From Streptomyces sp. NRRL F-5122 (lineage in GTDB: Bacteria > Actinomycetota > Actinomycetes > Streptomycetales > Streptomycetaceae): a stretch of 21,120 nt of DNA. Of this stretch, positions 1 to 9,335 are shown in pieces. The number at the start of each line of letters is the position of its first letter. Position 1 is the first letter of the stretch. The translations under genes were made by a program, and so were the position numbers. The notes below the pieces were generated by a model. The model searched no databases. It was not told where the DNA came from and was given only the letters and a program-made list of their open reading frames with translations. The stretch is from contig NZ_LMWH01000295.1 in assembly GCF_001507435.1 (NCBI RefSeq), positions 1-21,120 on the forward strand. Direction: 5' to 3'.

Positions 1-94
1 TCGCGGCCGCCGCCGCGATGAAGATGACGTGCCCGAGATGATCGGGTTGAGCCGTCCCGGCTCCTGGCTGAGGTGCCTGCGCTGTGCTGGTCAC
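1..94 (-). CDS. Sugar-porter family MFS transporter, N-terminus only (runs off left edge)
   Basis: Read on the minus strand, a GTG at 94 opens 31 codons that remain open to the edge of the window. The peptide begins MTSTAQAPQPGAG and continues PDHLGHVIFIAAAAA, which is the N-terminal pattern I know from Streptomyces sugar-porter (major facilitator) transporters, where the first membrane helix GGFLFGYD follows at once. A strong ribosome site GAGGAG lies 8 bases before the GTG, which fixes the start. The expected role is proton-linked sugar uptake at the cytoplasmic membrane. Only the cytoplasmic tail and the start of helix 1 are inside the window, so the substrate cannot be judged. The identification rests on recall of the family's N-terminus, not on a conserved motif. 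Confidence 0.75.
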   Translation of the reverse strand, partial: MTSTAQAPQPGAGTAQPDHLGHVIFIAAAAA

Positions 95-821
95 GTGTGA
101 AACTCCTCGGGCCACCGGCGACGCCGGATGGAGTCAGCCGTTCGGGGACTAGATGAAGGGGGCAAGATATTGGTGACTGGTGACCGAGGCGGCGGTGATC
201 ATCACAGCCGGCAGCATCCTTAGAGCCTTCACCACGAGGTGCTGCCTACGGTCGTTCGGTGTGTACCTGTCGTCGAAAACCCTGGTCGAGGCGGGCACGT
301 ATGTTGTTCCCTGAACCGACTGCTCATCGTTCATGCCATCTGTCGACACTGAGATCCAGCTTGTGGCTTGCCGGTCTGGGTACGAAGTCAATCGTGGGAA
401 CTCGGCGGTCAGACCCAAGTGCGCCAGGGCTGGAGGAAGCGCTTACGGTGCCATGTACGTCGAACGTGCCGCTGCTTCCCGTGTATTCGGGATCCACCTC
501 GTAAATGACTGAGCCCACCGGTCGTATGCGCTCTTCCTTGTTGAACCTAGTAGGGTCGAAATAGAGCCCCGCAGTAGCGCATGCTGTATGTCCCGACGTT
601 GGAATCTCAGCCACCTGTCTCGAGCCATCAGCTGACTGAGTTGAATCTCTCTCCTTCCTCGTTGCCGTATATGCCCAAGTGCGGGGACACCAGCAGTGCG
701 TGTTTCGTCTCCGCAGTTGGCTCTGCAGATCGCTTCGGAAGTGAGCGCCCTGGACGAGCAACTTCTTACTGAGCTGGTTCCGATGTGCGGCCTGTCGACC
801 ACTGCACGACCAGCCTGTCGC
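95..821. other. Gap without a convincing gene, upstream of the MFS transporter
   Basis: This stretch carries the leader and promoter of the minus-strand transporter at its left end. Otherwise I see only short overlapping open frames on both strands, with mixed codon use and visibly lower GC than the long genes. A minus-strand frame at 324-761 is open but matches no family I recognise and has no good ribosome site. It is probably decayed or non-coding DNA. Confidence 0.5.
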
Positions 822-1142
822 CTATTCCCCTGCCGAACTACGCCGCGCGCGGTACGCTCGACCCGTCAGAGCCCGCTGCCTGACCTGTTCCACTGCATGC
901 GTGAGCGCACCGACGTCGTAAGGCGCATCGACCGCCACTGCCAGGTCTGTCAGTGGGTCTGTGTCACCCAGCAGCGCCTGTGCTCTACGTGTCGCAGGCA
1001 GCAGGCCAATCACCCCGGACGCCACCCTGCTGACCGCGAACGAACGGACTAGCGTGGCTAGGATGCCGATGCGTGCCTCGTCGAGTTCCTCCCCTTCGAA
1101 TGCCAGGTCAGCGATTAGCAGCGATACCGTAAATGCGGCGGC
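822..1142 (-). pseudogene. nhaA: NhaA-type Na+/H+ antiporter remnant with start of its thioredoxin-like tail
   Basis: The minus frame reads [20 protein letters not shown] and then RIGILATL. This is the last conserved membrane segment of NhaA (usual form [15 protein letters not shown] followed by EAKIGILAGSL). Further on it reads [17 protein letters not shown], the linker found in the actinobacterial form where NhaA is fused to a thioredoxin/DsbA-like domain (usual DLAVPVDPERDHIRG). The thioredoxin CxxC is absent: the frame turns into unrelated sequence and stops at 822. Upstream, an in-frame TGA at 1145-1143 replaces the GIG that should precede FTVSLL, so about 350 N-terminal residues with the ion-binding helices are gone. 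Intact family members exchange Na+ for H+ across the membrane; this scrap cannot. There is no start codon with a ribosome site. Identification is good, function nil. Confidence 0.65.
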
Positions 1143-1361
1143 TCACCGGGGCGGCGACCGCCAACGGAACCAAGCAAAGAGTCCCCCCGAAAATGCACGC
1201 AGCGATGCCTCAAGCACAACATCTGCCGCCAGATCCTCAAGATCCTCGAGCGAAGGAACCAGCAGAACCTCGAGGAGCTTCCTCAAGCGGCTCGACACGA
1301 CGTAGCAGCCTCGGAGGGAGTCTCGACGACTGCCATCTACAAGCCTCAAGGTGATCTGCCC

Positions 1362-4073
1362 TCACGGGTTGCGGGCCATCGCTGAGGCAAGTTCGGTCCG
1401 CGAACTTACACCGACCTTCGGGTAGATCCGGTAGAGATGGGTGCTGATCGTCCGCGGTGACAGGAAAAGCCGGGCGGCAATCTCCCGATTGCTCAGTCCC
1501 TCCGCAACCAGGCGAGTAACCTGCAGCTCCTGCGGGGTGAGTTGGTCAATCCCGTCGGATTGGCGGCGTCGCGTCTCACCGGAAGCGCGCAGCTCGGCAT
1601 ACGCCCGGTCGGCCCACGGTCGTGCGTCGAGTGCCTCGAACGTCTCGGCGGCGGCACGCAGTGCAGGCCGGGCGGCGGACGGACGGTCGCGCCGCAGCAG
1701 GACTCCGAGGGTGAGCTGCAGTCGGGCGCGTTCGAACGGCCACTCGGTAAGATTGGCGTCCAGTGCTTTCCTCAATGCGTGCTCTGCGCCCTTGCCTGTC
1801 GCGAGCAGCGCCTTCGCACAGTGCAGGTGCACGCGCAACAGCGGCGATGCACCGGTGGCGCCGATCGGCTCGAGTTCGAGGATGCGGGCCGCCACCTGGT
1901 CGTGGCGGTCGCTGTGGGCTCCGGCTTCAGCCAAATGCGCAAGCACGGAGAAGCGCACGTATGGGTGGTATCCGATCGCGGAGGGATCGCAGACGGCATC
2001 GAGCTCATCGTGAGCCTCGCGATAGCGCCCATCGGCAAGCGCGGCGACACCGCGGGCAACCCGAACCAGGCAGAGCATGGTGTGCGCGCCGTTCCCGAGA
2101 AGCGCGCGTTCGCTTCGCTCGGTAAGGTCGCGCACGGCCTCGACGTTGCCGCATAGTGCCTCCGCATGCGCACGGTTGAGCATGTTGGGTATCACGTAGT
2201 TGCGTTGGCGGGTCTCGGTTGCAAGGGTGTCGGCCTCGGCCGCTGCGGCGCGTCCGAGGGAGGCATCGCCGCCCTGGACGGCGGCCCAGGCCTGGTAGGC
2301 GAGTGCGCGGGTCAGCGTGACAAGGTTGCCTTCGCGGCGGCTCTGGGAAACGGCCTCGGCAGCCAGTCGGGTCGCGTATCCGAACGCACCGACGCCGGTG
2401 GCGGCCGCAGCCAGATCCGACAGATCCGAGCCAGGCAGGCCGGGCTGGGCCAGCAGGACGTTGAGCCGGTCGACGACCACCGCACCCCGTTCGACTGGCG
2501 CAACCAGGCCGAGGGTCGAGACCAGCTTCGGTGTCAACGGTGGCAAGGAGAGGCGTTCGAGCAGTCCGATGATCTCGTCGCGCAGTTCCTTGCCGGGGTG
2601 GGAGAAGTACGTGCGCACTGCGACGCGATGCAGAACCTCCAGTGCCCGTTCGTCCAGGTTTGATTGCCGTAGTCGCTCGGAAGCCTCGAGATGGCTGGGC
2701 AGCCGCGTGGCGCCCGACCAGCCGCCGACCTCGACTTCTGCCAGCCACTGCCGAATGATCCGATCCTCGGGTAGCAAGTCGTCTGGAACGATCATCCTCA
2801 GCAGCTGGTCCACCCCGTCGTGGTCAGCGAGCTCCAACGTGACCTCTACGGCTCGTAGCAGCAGGCTCGCACGCCGTCTGCGGTCTGAGGTCAGCCGGGC
2901 GGCCTGCTCCCAGGTCCGCGCCGCCTCGCCGGACGCGCCGCGTCGGTGCAACCGGCTGGCGAGGTTGTCCAGTTCTGCAGAGACCTGCTCGTCCGTGCCG
3001 ACGGTGGCAGCGGCCTGGTGGTGAACGGCCCGGTCGGGGTCGGCAATCGCTAGGGCTAGCCCGGCGTGTGCCTGCTGCCGCCGCGACAGGCTCGCGCCCT
3101 GCTGGATCGCCGACCGGATCAGAGGATGGCGGAATCGCATGCGGAACGCATCATTTACATCGACCAGACGGGCGGCGATGGCCGGTTCCAGACACTCCAC
3201 CGATACCGGAGTCCCCATCACGATGCTGGCCGCTGCAAGGATCTCGTCGAGACGCTCATCTTGGTCAAGCGCAGCCACCAGTAGGAGCATTTGGGTCTCC
3301 GCCGGCAGTTCCACCACGGCGGCACCGAAAGTACGTTCCAACCGGGTCGTCAGCGGCAGAGTGGTGGGAAACAAGCCCTCCTCACCGAGTCGGCTCGCGG
3401 CCACGGCGAGTTCGGTGAGGGCAAGCGGGTTGCCAGCCGCTTCGGCGAGCACCCGGGCACCCAGCGGGGCATCGAGTGTGGGCGCGCATTTGTCCAGCAG
3501 CATGGCCGATGCGCCGTCTGTCAGTGCTTCCACCAGCAGCTCGTCCACCGACAGGCCAGTGAGGCGTGCTTCCGTCTCGGCACCGTCGCGCATCGCCAGG
3601 ATCAGTCCGACCGGGTCCGCCGAAAGTCGTCGGCCGACGAACACCAAGGCTTCCCAGCTTGGCGGGTCCATCCATTGCGCATCGTCCACCAAAAGCAGCA
3701 GCGGTCCGCGCGAGGACCGGTCGGTCAGCGCCGCGAGTAGCACCAGAGCGAACTGGAATCGGTTGTGCTCGTGGCCACCGGCAACCGGAGGCGGCAGGGT
3801 TCCTCCGAGGAGGGCCATCATCGTGTGGGCGGCGGCGAAGGGGAGACGTGTCTCGGCCGACACCGCGGTGAGGGAGAGCGTCTCGATATCCAGACCCGCC
3901 GCGTCCGCGGCCACCGCCTCGAGTAGGGATGACTTACCGATCCCGGCCCCACCGCGCACGACTAGCATGCCGCCTCCGTCCGGTAGCCGTGTGAGGAACC
4001 GATGCAGCTCAGCCAGTTCCGACTCGCGTCCGTACAGGTGGGTGACGGCGTGAGGCCATCCCGAACCGTTCAA
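1362..4073 (-). CDS. LAL-type (ATP-binding) LuxR family transcriptional regulator
   Basis: A large STAND-type regulator of about 903 residues, the normal LAL size. The N-terminus has YGRESELAELHRFL leading into Walker A GGAGIGKSS (about residues 41-49) and Walker B LLLLVDDAQWMD (about 125-136). The middle is helix-rich, as in the TPR-like sensor part. The last 65 residues form a LuxR/GerE helix-turn-helix: LTPQELQVTRLVAEGLSNRE then RTISTHLYRIYPKVGV. Such proteins bind ATP, oligomerise on an inducer and activate nearby promoters, often for secondary metabolism or sugar use. I chose TTG 4073 because GGGA lies 7 bases upstream; an in-frame TTG at 4109 lengthens the protein by 12 residues but has no visible ribosome site. 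The protein differs clearly from the other two LALs of the window. No target operon is adjacent; the nearest leftward gene in the same orientation is the MFS transporter. Family assignment is firm, target unknown. Confidence 0.93.
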   Translation of the reverse strand: MNGSGWPHAVTHLYGRESELAELHRFLTRLPDGGGMLVVRGGAGIGKSSLLEAVAADAAGLDIETLSLTAVSAETRLPFAAAHTMMALLGGTLPPPVAGGHEHNRFQFALVLLAALTDRSSRGPLLLLVDDAQWMDPPSWEALVFVGRRLSADPVGLILAMRDGAETEARLTGLSVDELLVEALTDGASAMLLDKCAPTLDAPLGARVLAEAAGNPLALTELAVAASRLGEEGLFPTTLPLTTRLERTFGAAVVELPAETQMLLLVAALDQDERLDEILAAASIVMGTPVSVECLEPAIAARLVDVNDAFRMRFRHPLIRSAIQQGASLSRRQQAHAGLALAIADPDRAVHHQAAATVGTDEQVSAELDNLASRLHRRGASGEAARTWEQAARLTSDRRRRASLLLRAVEVTLELADHDGVDQLLRMIVPDDLLPEDRIIRQWLAEVEVGGWSGATRLPSHLEASERLRQSNLDERALEVLHRVAVRTYFSHPGKELRDEIIGLLERLSLPPLTPKLVSTLGLVAPVERGAVVVDRLNVLLAQPGLPGSDLSDLAAAATGVGAFGYATRLAAEAVSQSRREGNLVTLTRALAYQAWAAVQGGDASLGRAAAAEADTLATETRQRNYVIPNMLNRAHAEALCGNVEAVRDLTERSERALLGNGAHTMLCLVRVARGVAALADGRYREAHDELDAVCDPSAIGYHPYVRFSVLAHLAEAGAHSDRHDQVAARILELEPIGATGASPLLRVHLHCAKALLATGKGAEHALRKALDANLTEWPFERARLQLTLGVLLRRDRPSAARPALRAAAETFEALDARPWADRAYAELRASGETRRRQSDGIDQLTPQELQVTRLVAEGLSNREIAARLFLSPRTISTHLYRIYPKVGVSSRTELASAMARNP

Positions 4074-4109
4074 GGTGTTGTCCCATCTTTTTCCCCCGGC
4101 ACGCCGCAA

Positions 4110-5391
4110 GATTTACGCACCCGCGTTCGGTGGTGCGGGAGCCTCGTGGCGCGGCTAATCCATCGCCGTCTCGTCCGGGATGAGCTTCTCCGGACGCCTT
4201 CATGTCACTTATGTAATGTCGTCATGACCCTGCAATCTCTATGGTCCCTTAGCGGTGTCGGCATCCACCTTTTTCGCGCAGATACGGGAATTGTCTGCAC
4301 AGTTCCGGGACCGGCCTAGTTAGCCCGCAACATTGAGTTCGGCGAGCAGGATCCTATACAGGTAGACGGAAACACCGGTCTACCGCCGCCCGTTCAGATA
4401 CCGTCCACACGTCTGTCCAGTGCCGAACCATGGCCCTTTCGGCAGCAGATGCCAGGCGATGTCGTTGCAAAGAAGGCAGGTCGAGCAATCAGAGCATCAC
4501 GACGACCGAATCATCCGACTGATCACGGTCGCTCAGGCCACTTCAAGAGGGTCGCGTTACGAGCTCTTACTTGATATAGCACGGCTGATCCAACGGACTT
4601 TGCAACGGTGCTCTTTCAAGGGAGCACTTTTCCACACCGGCAGCGCCCTCTTCGTAGAGGAGGCAGCGTGCCTGTTCAACCCTCTCCGGCGTGATGTCGT
4701 GACCAGATGCCAGTACTACATCTTCTGGGTCGGGCAACTGCTCCGTAACCGGTTGGAGGGCTACATCTGGAGTTGACTCTCCTCCACTCATCACTGTCTG
4801 CGTCTTCAAGCATCGCGTCTCTACGTCCGAACGAGCGTGACAGGCCTCGCTCCACGCCATGCCCAGTGCGAGAGTTCGGCCATTCAAGCGCTGGCAACTT
4901 CACTGATCGCCCGAGCGCTCGTGCTGGTTCACAGCCCAGGCAAACGTCTCCGCCAGGTCCTTCAAGGATGCGGCGACTGCTCCATGATCCTGGCCGCTAA
5001 GAGCGTCACGTGAGCATTCCCTCGCGCTATAAAATTGAGGTTGCTCACGATGCCCCTCTGAATGCCAGTCCGGCTTTAAATTTCAGACCCAGCCTGACGC
5101 TGGCTCGCGCTGAAACTGACGCACCTTGCAAGCGCGAGTCAGCACAAGTCCGATCAGCACGTTGTTTCATCGCAAATAGTAAGGCACCTGAATCTACGGC
5201 CCATCTACGCGGGATCGACACTCGTCTCGAGAGTTGAGTCACTCGGCAGCAACAGTCTTCTCTTTGTGTTTCAGGCTGTCCCATGAACGATCACGGGTGG
5301 CTGTCTTGTGCGCGGCACATGATGGAGGGTTCGCAGGTCATAGGCCCGTTGGCCAAGCCTTAACCTGCCTTCGTGGACACGGCCCTGGACG
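4110..5391. other. 1.3-kb gap upstream of the LAL gene, mostly non-coding or decayed
   Basis: GC is visibly lower and short frames on all strands overlap without a consistent codon pattern. The left end holds the LAL leader and promoter. An 8-base palindrome GTCATGAC lies near 4220. The only protein-like stretch I found is the minus-strand frame described separately at 4567-5060. Around 5270 the text CAGGCTGTCCCATGAA resembles the end of a Streptomyces insertion sequence, but I found no partner copy. The rest shows nothing recognisable. Confidence 0.45.
4567..5060 (-). pseudogene. Possible decayed gene of unknown function with an internal stop
   Basis: One minus-strand frame reads protein-like text on both sides of a TGA at 4902-4900. 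Before the stop it has DHGAVAASLKDLAETFAWAV and then NQHERSGDQ; after it, PDPEDVVLASGHDITPERVE and QARCLLYEEGAAGVEK. Both halves look like soluble helical protein. I do not recognise a family. No start codon with a ribosome site is evident at the right end, and the tail ending at 4567 looks degenerate. It may be a small regulator or plasmid-type protein that has decayed, or a chance open frame. Only the shared reading frame and amino-acid texture support it. Confidence 0.22.
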
Positions 5392-6080
5392 ATGCACAAG
5401 ATGGCGGATGAGTTTGCACAGTTGCTCGGGATGGCTCCTGCCGGTGTGGACGGCTGCAACCTCACGTTCGCAAGGGGAGACTTGCAGTCCACACTCTCGA
5501 TCTGGAAAGACCGCTACGACCGGGCGGCCTTCGGCTGGATGGTCGTCACCTACGACACCGCCCTCCATGACCAGATGGAGAGCTTCGGCGGAATGAGCAT
5601 CCGGATCGACCACCCCACGCCAAGCGGCGAAGCGAACCCGACCAACATCCCCCCGCAGGCCTGGTATCCCTGGCCGGCGAGTGGAAGTCCCTTGGGAGGG
5701 AGGCCACTGCCGCCGTCACTGAGCACGGGCGTCCCTCCTTGCACTTCGTCCGCGACCGCCACGACCTGGGCCTGCTCCTGCTGGCGGATACCCACGTTCA
5801 CCGCGACAGCGTCTGGGCTTTCGCACCGACCAACAACGAGCCTGGACGGCTTGCACAGGCGATCCTGCTCGCCCGGCACTGCGGGGACCACGAGCTAGAA
5901 CGGGCGGCCGTGGCCAAGCTGCGGACGCGAGGCGAGGAACCTGTGGCGCCCTGGCCCGACTACCTCTTCCGACAAGCCGTCGCCGACTGGGCCAAGCAGT
6001 TCTCCAAGGCCACCGAGCTTGACCTTGGCGACTTGGCCAAGCTCAAGCGGAAATGCCCTCACTATCCCGAGGCCCCGTAA
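5392..6080 (+). pseudogene. Uncharacterised protein, frameshifted in a C-run
   Basis: Two adjoining plus-strand frames make one coherent protein. The first half (from ATG 5392) reads MADEFAQLLGMAPAGVDGCN, LTFARGDLQSTLSIWKDRY and FGWMVVTYDTALHDQMESFG. The second half, in another frame, reads AGLVSLAGEWKSLG, SLHFVRDRHDLGLLLLADTH and LAQAILLARHCGDHELERAA, ending KLKRKCPHYPEAP at 6080. The switch falls at the six-C run 5649-5654: one additional C would restore a continuous frame of about 229 codons. The ATG has no ribosome site; a GTG at 5373 in another frame also starts plausible text (DTALDDA) but hits a stop, so the 5' end may be damaged too. I recognise no catalytic motif or membrane segment. 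It looks like a soluble protein of mixed helix and strand. An IS remnant follows 60 bases downstream, suggesting a mobile neighbourhood. Confidence 0.5.
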
Positions 6081-6139
6081 TCCCAAGGTCACCGTTCCAG
6101 TGCTTCCTCATCCGGCAGCATGATCTCCATGCGACTGCC

Positions 6140-6647
6140 GTGATCACATCTTCGGAACCGTGCTGGATAACCCCGTTCACGGGGCTGACCCCGCAAAGCT
6201 TCAACAAACTCGTTGCCGCATTGCGCAGCGGCGGCGCCGACGATGCACGGCGGGGACGGCCCTGGAGTCTTCCGCTGGAAGGCCGCATGCCTCCTTGTGG
6301 CTGCGTACTGGCGCACCAACCTCACCATGCGCCAGTTGGCACCGCTCTTCGGGATCTCCAAGTCTGCCGCTGATCGCATCATCGACCACATAGCTCCTCG
6401 GCTGACCCTGCAACAGCGCAGGCGCTTCAGCGACGCCACCGTGCTGACCGTCGACGGCGCCATAGTGCCCACACTTGATCACACCACGGCTGAGCAATCG
6501 AAGAACTATCGGTACTCCACCAGTCACCAGGTAGTCGTCGACGCCGACACTCGGCTCATCGTTGCGGTCGGCCGGCCCGTGCCCGGCAACCGCAACGACT
6601 GCATAGCGTGGGAGCTGTCCGGTGTGAGCGGCTGTGTCATTCGATGA
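6140..6647 (+). pseudogene. DDE transposase (IS5-like, DDE_Tnp_4 type), frameshifted and C-terminally truncated
   Basis: From GTG 6140 the frame reads WITPFTGLTPQSFNKLVAAL and RRGRPWSLPLEGR; it then continues in another frame as LLVAAYWRTNLTMRQLAPLF, GISKSAADRIIDHIAPRL, VLTVDGAIVPTLDHT, EQSKNYRYSTSHQVVVDADT and PVPGNRNDCIAWELSG. This is the standard order of Streptomyces IS5-like transposases of about 265 residues. The frame switch needs removal of one C at 6290-6291. The first catalytic Asp (in TVDGAIVP) is present. The protein stops 12 codons after NDCIAWE, so the regions with the second Asp (GDGGY) and the catalytic Glu (RVEHVFARMK) are missing. It cannot be active. No terminal inverted repeats were found on either side. 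The insertion may have carried away the 3' part of the element during a deletion that now abuts the FUSC gene's 3' flank. Confidence 0.82.
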
Positions 6648-6894
6648 TGTTGGTGGTGCGAGCCCGCCGTACGGTGACCCATTGCGATGCCGGAGTCACT
6701 TCAGCTCCGACACAGACCGGCACATGGGTGTGTGCTGGTGTCACGAACGGCTGCTGAGCTTGTTCCATAACCTCCGGCCGTCCCGTAACGGCACAGGCTG
6801 ATCTCCAGTCCACGACCTGGTGCGAGGTGTCCTTGGCGATCAGCGCACGGTGACCGTATGGAGAGCCTGAGCGACGTCCATAACGGATCATGCT

Positions 6895-9249
6895 TCAGCT
6901 CCGATGAGCGTGAGGCGGCTGCGTCCGACGGAACAGGCGCAGGCGTGCATTGTGGTCGCGTTGAAGCTTTGCCACAACTCGGGCCGGCTTCAGTACGTCG
7001 GATTCGAGTCTGCGGGCGGCTTCGATGTGGCCGGCGGTCCACACGACGCGGATCGCGGTGGCGGAGAGCCGGCCTTCGTCGTCTTTGAGGTCTCGCTCTA
7101 CGGCATGGATGAGCCGAGCTCCGGCATCCTGGTCTTGGTCGGCCCAGTCGGGTACCTCTCCGAACCCTGATAGGGCACTCGCCGTAGCCTCGAACCAGGT
7201 AGCGAGAGCGGTTCCGGCTTGGTCAATCTCTGTGCGCGCCGCGGTCCTGTCGCCAGCATGTGTTCCTTGGTCTCGGCTCCAGAGATCGAGCACCGCGTCT
7301 GCGGTCAGGCGTAGCACCGCAACGGTTGTGACCAGCGTCGTTGCGTCGGACAACGGCACATGTTTCGTGCCGCGTTCCGCGAGGAATCCGCGGAACGCGT
7401 CATCCAATCGGCGGGCTGCAGCGGCTGCGCGGGAGCGCTCGTCTTCGGGAAGGGGGGCTGTTGGGGTGAGGCTGTCGCAACGGGTTACGCCGTACCCGAT
7501 CGCGCTGCGCAGGTAACGGACGCTCTCGGCAAAGGCTTCTGCTACAGCCAGGCCTAGCGCCGATCCTGCGCCTCGGGGCCAGAACAGGAGTCCTATCAGC
7601 ACGCTGACCGCACAGCCGATGGCAACATCCTCGATGCGCACCAGGCCCACCGTCCAGCCGGTGGGCTCAAGGATGTTGAACAGGATGAGGATCGAGATCG
7701 TGAAACCTGCCTGCCCAGCGGCAAAGGAGATCGTTGCCGGTGCCAGGCCAGTGAACAGCACGGCGGCGGGAAGCAGGGTCCACAAGAGCGCAGTGTTCGT
7801 CCCGACGAGGTATATCAATGCGCCGCCGACGACAATGCCGGCTGCGGTGCCAGCGATCGCGCGCAAGGAACTCTGGCCAGTCAGGAGTGCGTTCGAGCGT
7901 AGGACGGCCAGGGTGCCGAAGGCGACCCAAAAACTGTGCTGCACTCCGGCGAGGTCGGCTACGAGTACGGCCAGGGCGAGGGAGATGGCTCCTCGAACAC
8001 TGTTGTGGAGCCACACTGAGTGGAGTTCGACGTGCGACTTGGCCCGCTCTTGAGCCGAGGCCAAGGTCAAGCGCATGCTTTCGGGGTGCTGGCCGCTAAG
8101 CCGCTGCCACAGGGTGCGTTGGCGGGCCTGGACGACGAGCCCCACGTTGGCTGCGATAGCGGAGATTGCGAAGCTCATCTCTTGGGCGCGGAAGCTCGGC
8201 TCCAGCGAGCTGACGAACCGGCTCGCGGCCGACGTGCGTTCGGTGTCGCTGCGCGCCGGGTCGTGTGCGCCGCTGTCGGTGTCCGTCAAGCGGGCTGACA
8301 CGGCGGCGCGCTCCATGGCGGAGCGGGCCTGCGCGAGCTGCTTCGCGGTGGAGCCCAGTTCGTCGAGAGCTCGGTGCTCGGTTGCTGCCAGGAATTCGGC
8401 GCTCGATTCAAGCAAGTCGGCGGCCGTTTTTTTGAGCGTGCAAACCTCAGCGTCGGCGAGGCCTGCCTTCTCAGTGAAGGGTACTCGGTCGAGGATCGTC
8501 TCCAGCCAGAGGACCTCGTCGACGAGGCGGATGAGGATCCGGGTGGACGTAGTCAGCCCTGTCGGCCGGTAGGGCGTCGCGTAGAACGAGGTGCGCAGGG
8601 CTTTGAGCGTTGCCTGGGTAGATGGGGTGATCGTCTCGAGCCTTGCCTTGTCCACGGGTTCGAAGCCGCTGAGAATGCAGTCGGCCTCGGCTCTGAGCCG
8701 TGACGCTATGGCGTTGCAGGCTTGTGCGGTGGCGCTTCTCAGTGGCTCCTTCGTGGGCGTCGGCCACAGAAGCCAGATGGCTGACAGTGACGCGGCGCCC
8801 GCCATGGTCCAGCCCGCGAGCCGGTCCGGTATGGCCTGGGCGGGTCCGGGAAGGCTTGCGGCCAGGATGAAACTGATAAGCAAAGCCGTACTGGCGGTAG
8901 CGAGGGTGGAGCTGACCGCGCCGGAGAACAGTATGAGGAAGCCGATGACGGCTGTTGCCAGTGTGGCGAGCCACGCCTCTCGGGATGTGAGTGTACCGAG
9001 GGAAATCAGGACCGCGCCGGCTGCGATCAAAGCAGTCTGCGCGATGAGCCGCTCCCGCATGGGACCGCTGAACTCGACGAACAACAGCATGGCGATGGAG
9101 CCGAAGGCTGCGAAGAACGGCACGGTGGCGTCGTCTGTTATGGCGGTGCTGACGGCGAAGAGCCCCGGCGCGACGATGGCCGCCCTGGCTGATCTGCGAA
9201 GGGCGGTGAAGCCTGCGTCCCGTTGGCGCAGGAACTGCATCGTCTTCAC
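6895..9249 (-). CDS. FUSC family membrane transporter (aromatic acid exporter-like)
   Basis: About 784 residues with the double architecture of FUSC proteins. A first hydrophobic bundle spans about residues 22-162 (AAIVAPGLFAVSTAI, VPFFAAFGSIAMLLFVEFSG, LATLATAVIGFLILFSGAV). A long soluble helical part follows (about 170-400). A second bundle spans about 415-557 with the family signature FWVAFGTLAVLRSNALLTGQ and RIEDVAIGCAVSVLIGLLFW followed by PRG. A soluble C-terminal part of some 220 residues ends in basic residues. Relatives (AaeB, YccS, fusaric-acid resistance proteins) export aromatic acids or lipophilic compounds from the cytoplasmic membrane. I chose GTG 9249 because GGAGG lies 8 bases upstream; the open frame extends 62 codons further up without family-like text. 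The same-strand oxidoreductase begins 394 bases upstream of this start, too far for a tight operon. Substrate unknown; family assignment firm. Confidence 0.9.
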   Translation of the reverse strand: MKTMQFLRQRDAGFTALRRSARAAIVAPGLFAVSTAITDDATVPFFAAFGSIAMLLFVEFSGPMRERLIAQTALIAAGAVLISLGTLTSREAWLATLATAVIGFLILFSGAVSSTLATASTALLISFILAASLPGPAQAIPDRLAGWTMAGAASLSAIWLLWPTPTKEPLRSATAQACNAIASRLRAEADCILSGFEPVDKARLETITPSTQATLKALRTSFYATPYRPTGLTTSTRILIRLVDEVLWLETILDRVPFTEKAGLADAEVCTLKKTAADLLESSAEFLAATEHRALDELGSTAKQLAQARSAMERAAVSARLTDTDSGAHDPARSDTERTSAASRFVSSLEPSFRAQEMSFAISAIAANVGLVVQARQRTLWQRLSGQHPESMRLTLASAQERAKSHVELHSVWLHNSVRGAISLALAVLVADLAGVQHSFWVAFGTLAVLRSNALLTGQSSLRAIAGTAAGIVVGGALIYLVGTNTALLWTLLPAAVLFTGLAPATISFAAGQAGFTISILILFNILEPTGWTVGLVRIEDVAIGCAVSVLIGLLFWPRGAGSALGLAVAEAFAESVRYLRSAIGYGVTRCDSLTPTAPLPEDERSRAAAAARRLDDAFRGFLAERGTKHVPLSDATTLVTTVAVLRLTADAVLDLWSRDQGTHAGDRTAARTEIDQAGTALATWFEATASALSGFGEVPDWADQDQDAGARLIHAVERDLKDDEGRLSATAIRVVWTAGHIEAARRLESDVLKPARVVAKLQRDHNARLRLFRRTQPPHAHRS

Positions 9250-9335
9250 GGCGGGCGCCTCCCATGGGCGAGAGCAAGCCCCGGCGCCGGGGTATTGAGG
9301 TCGGCGGGGCTGGACAACAGGTAAACAAGTTGCGG

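Noticed and set aside
1150..1380. Plus-strand frame with CLKHNICRQILKILERRNQQ and QNLEELPQAARHDVAAS
   Set aside because: Protein-like helix text, but no start, no family match, and the GA-rich sequence gives helix-like text on both strands.
3139..4053. 304-codon plus-strand open frame rich in Ser, Arg and Thr
   Set aside because: Antisense shadow of the LAL gene at 1362, with amino-acid texture typical of a shadow.
4074..4109. TTG 4109 as start of the first LAL gene
   Set aside because: No ribosome site before it and the 12 extra residues are not LAL-like; TTG 4073 is better placed.
5255..5300. Possible insertion-sequence end CAGGCTGTCCCATGAA
   Set aside because: No matching inverted copy found near the transposase remnant or elsewhere in the window.
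6637..6891. 84-codon minus-strand frame between the transposase remnant and the FUSC gene
   Set aside because: No ribosome site and no recognisable family; the 247-base interval is most simply flank left after a deletion.
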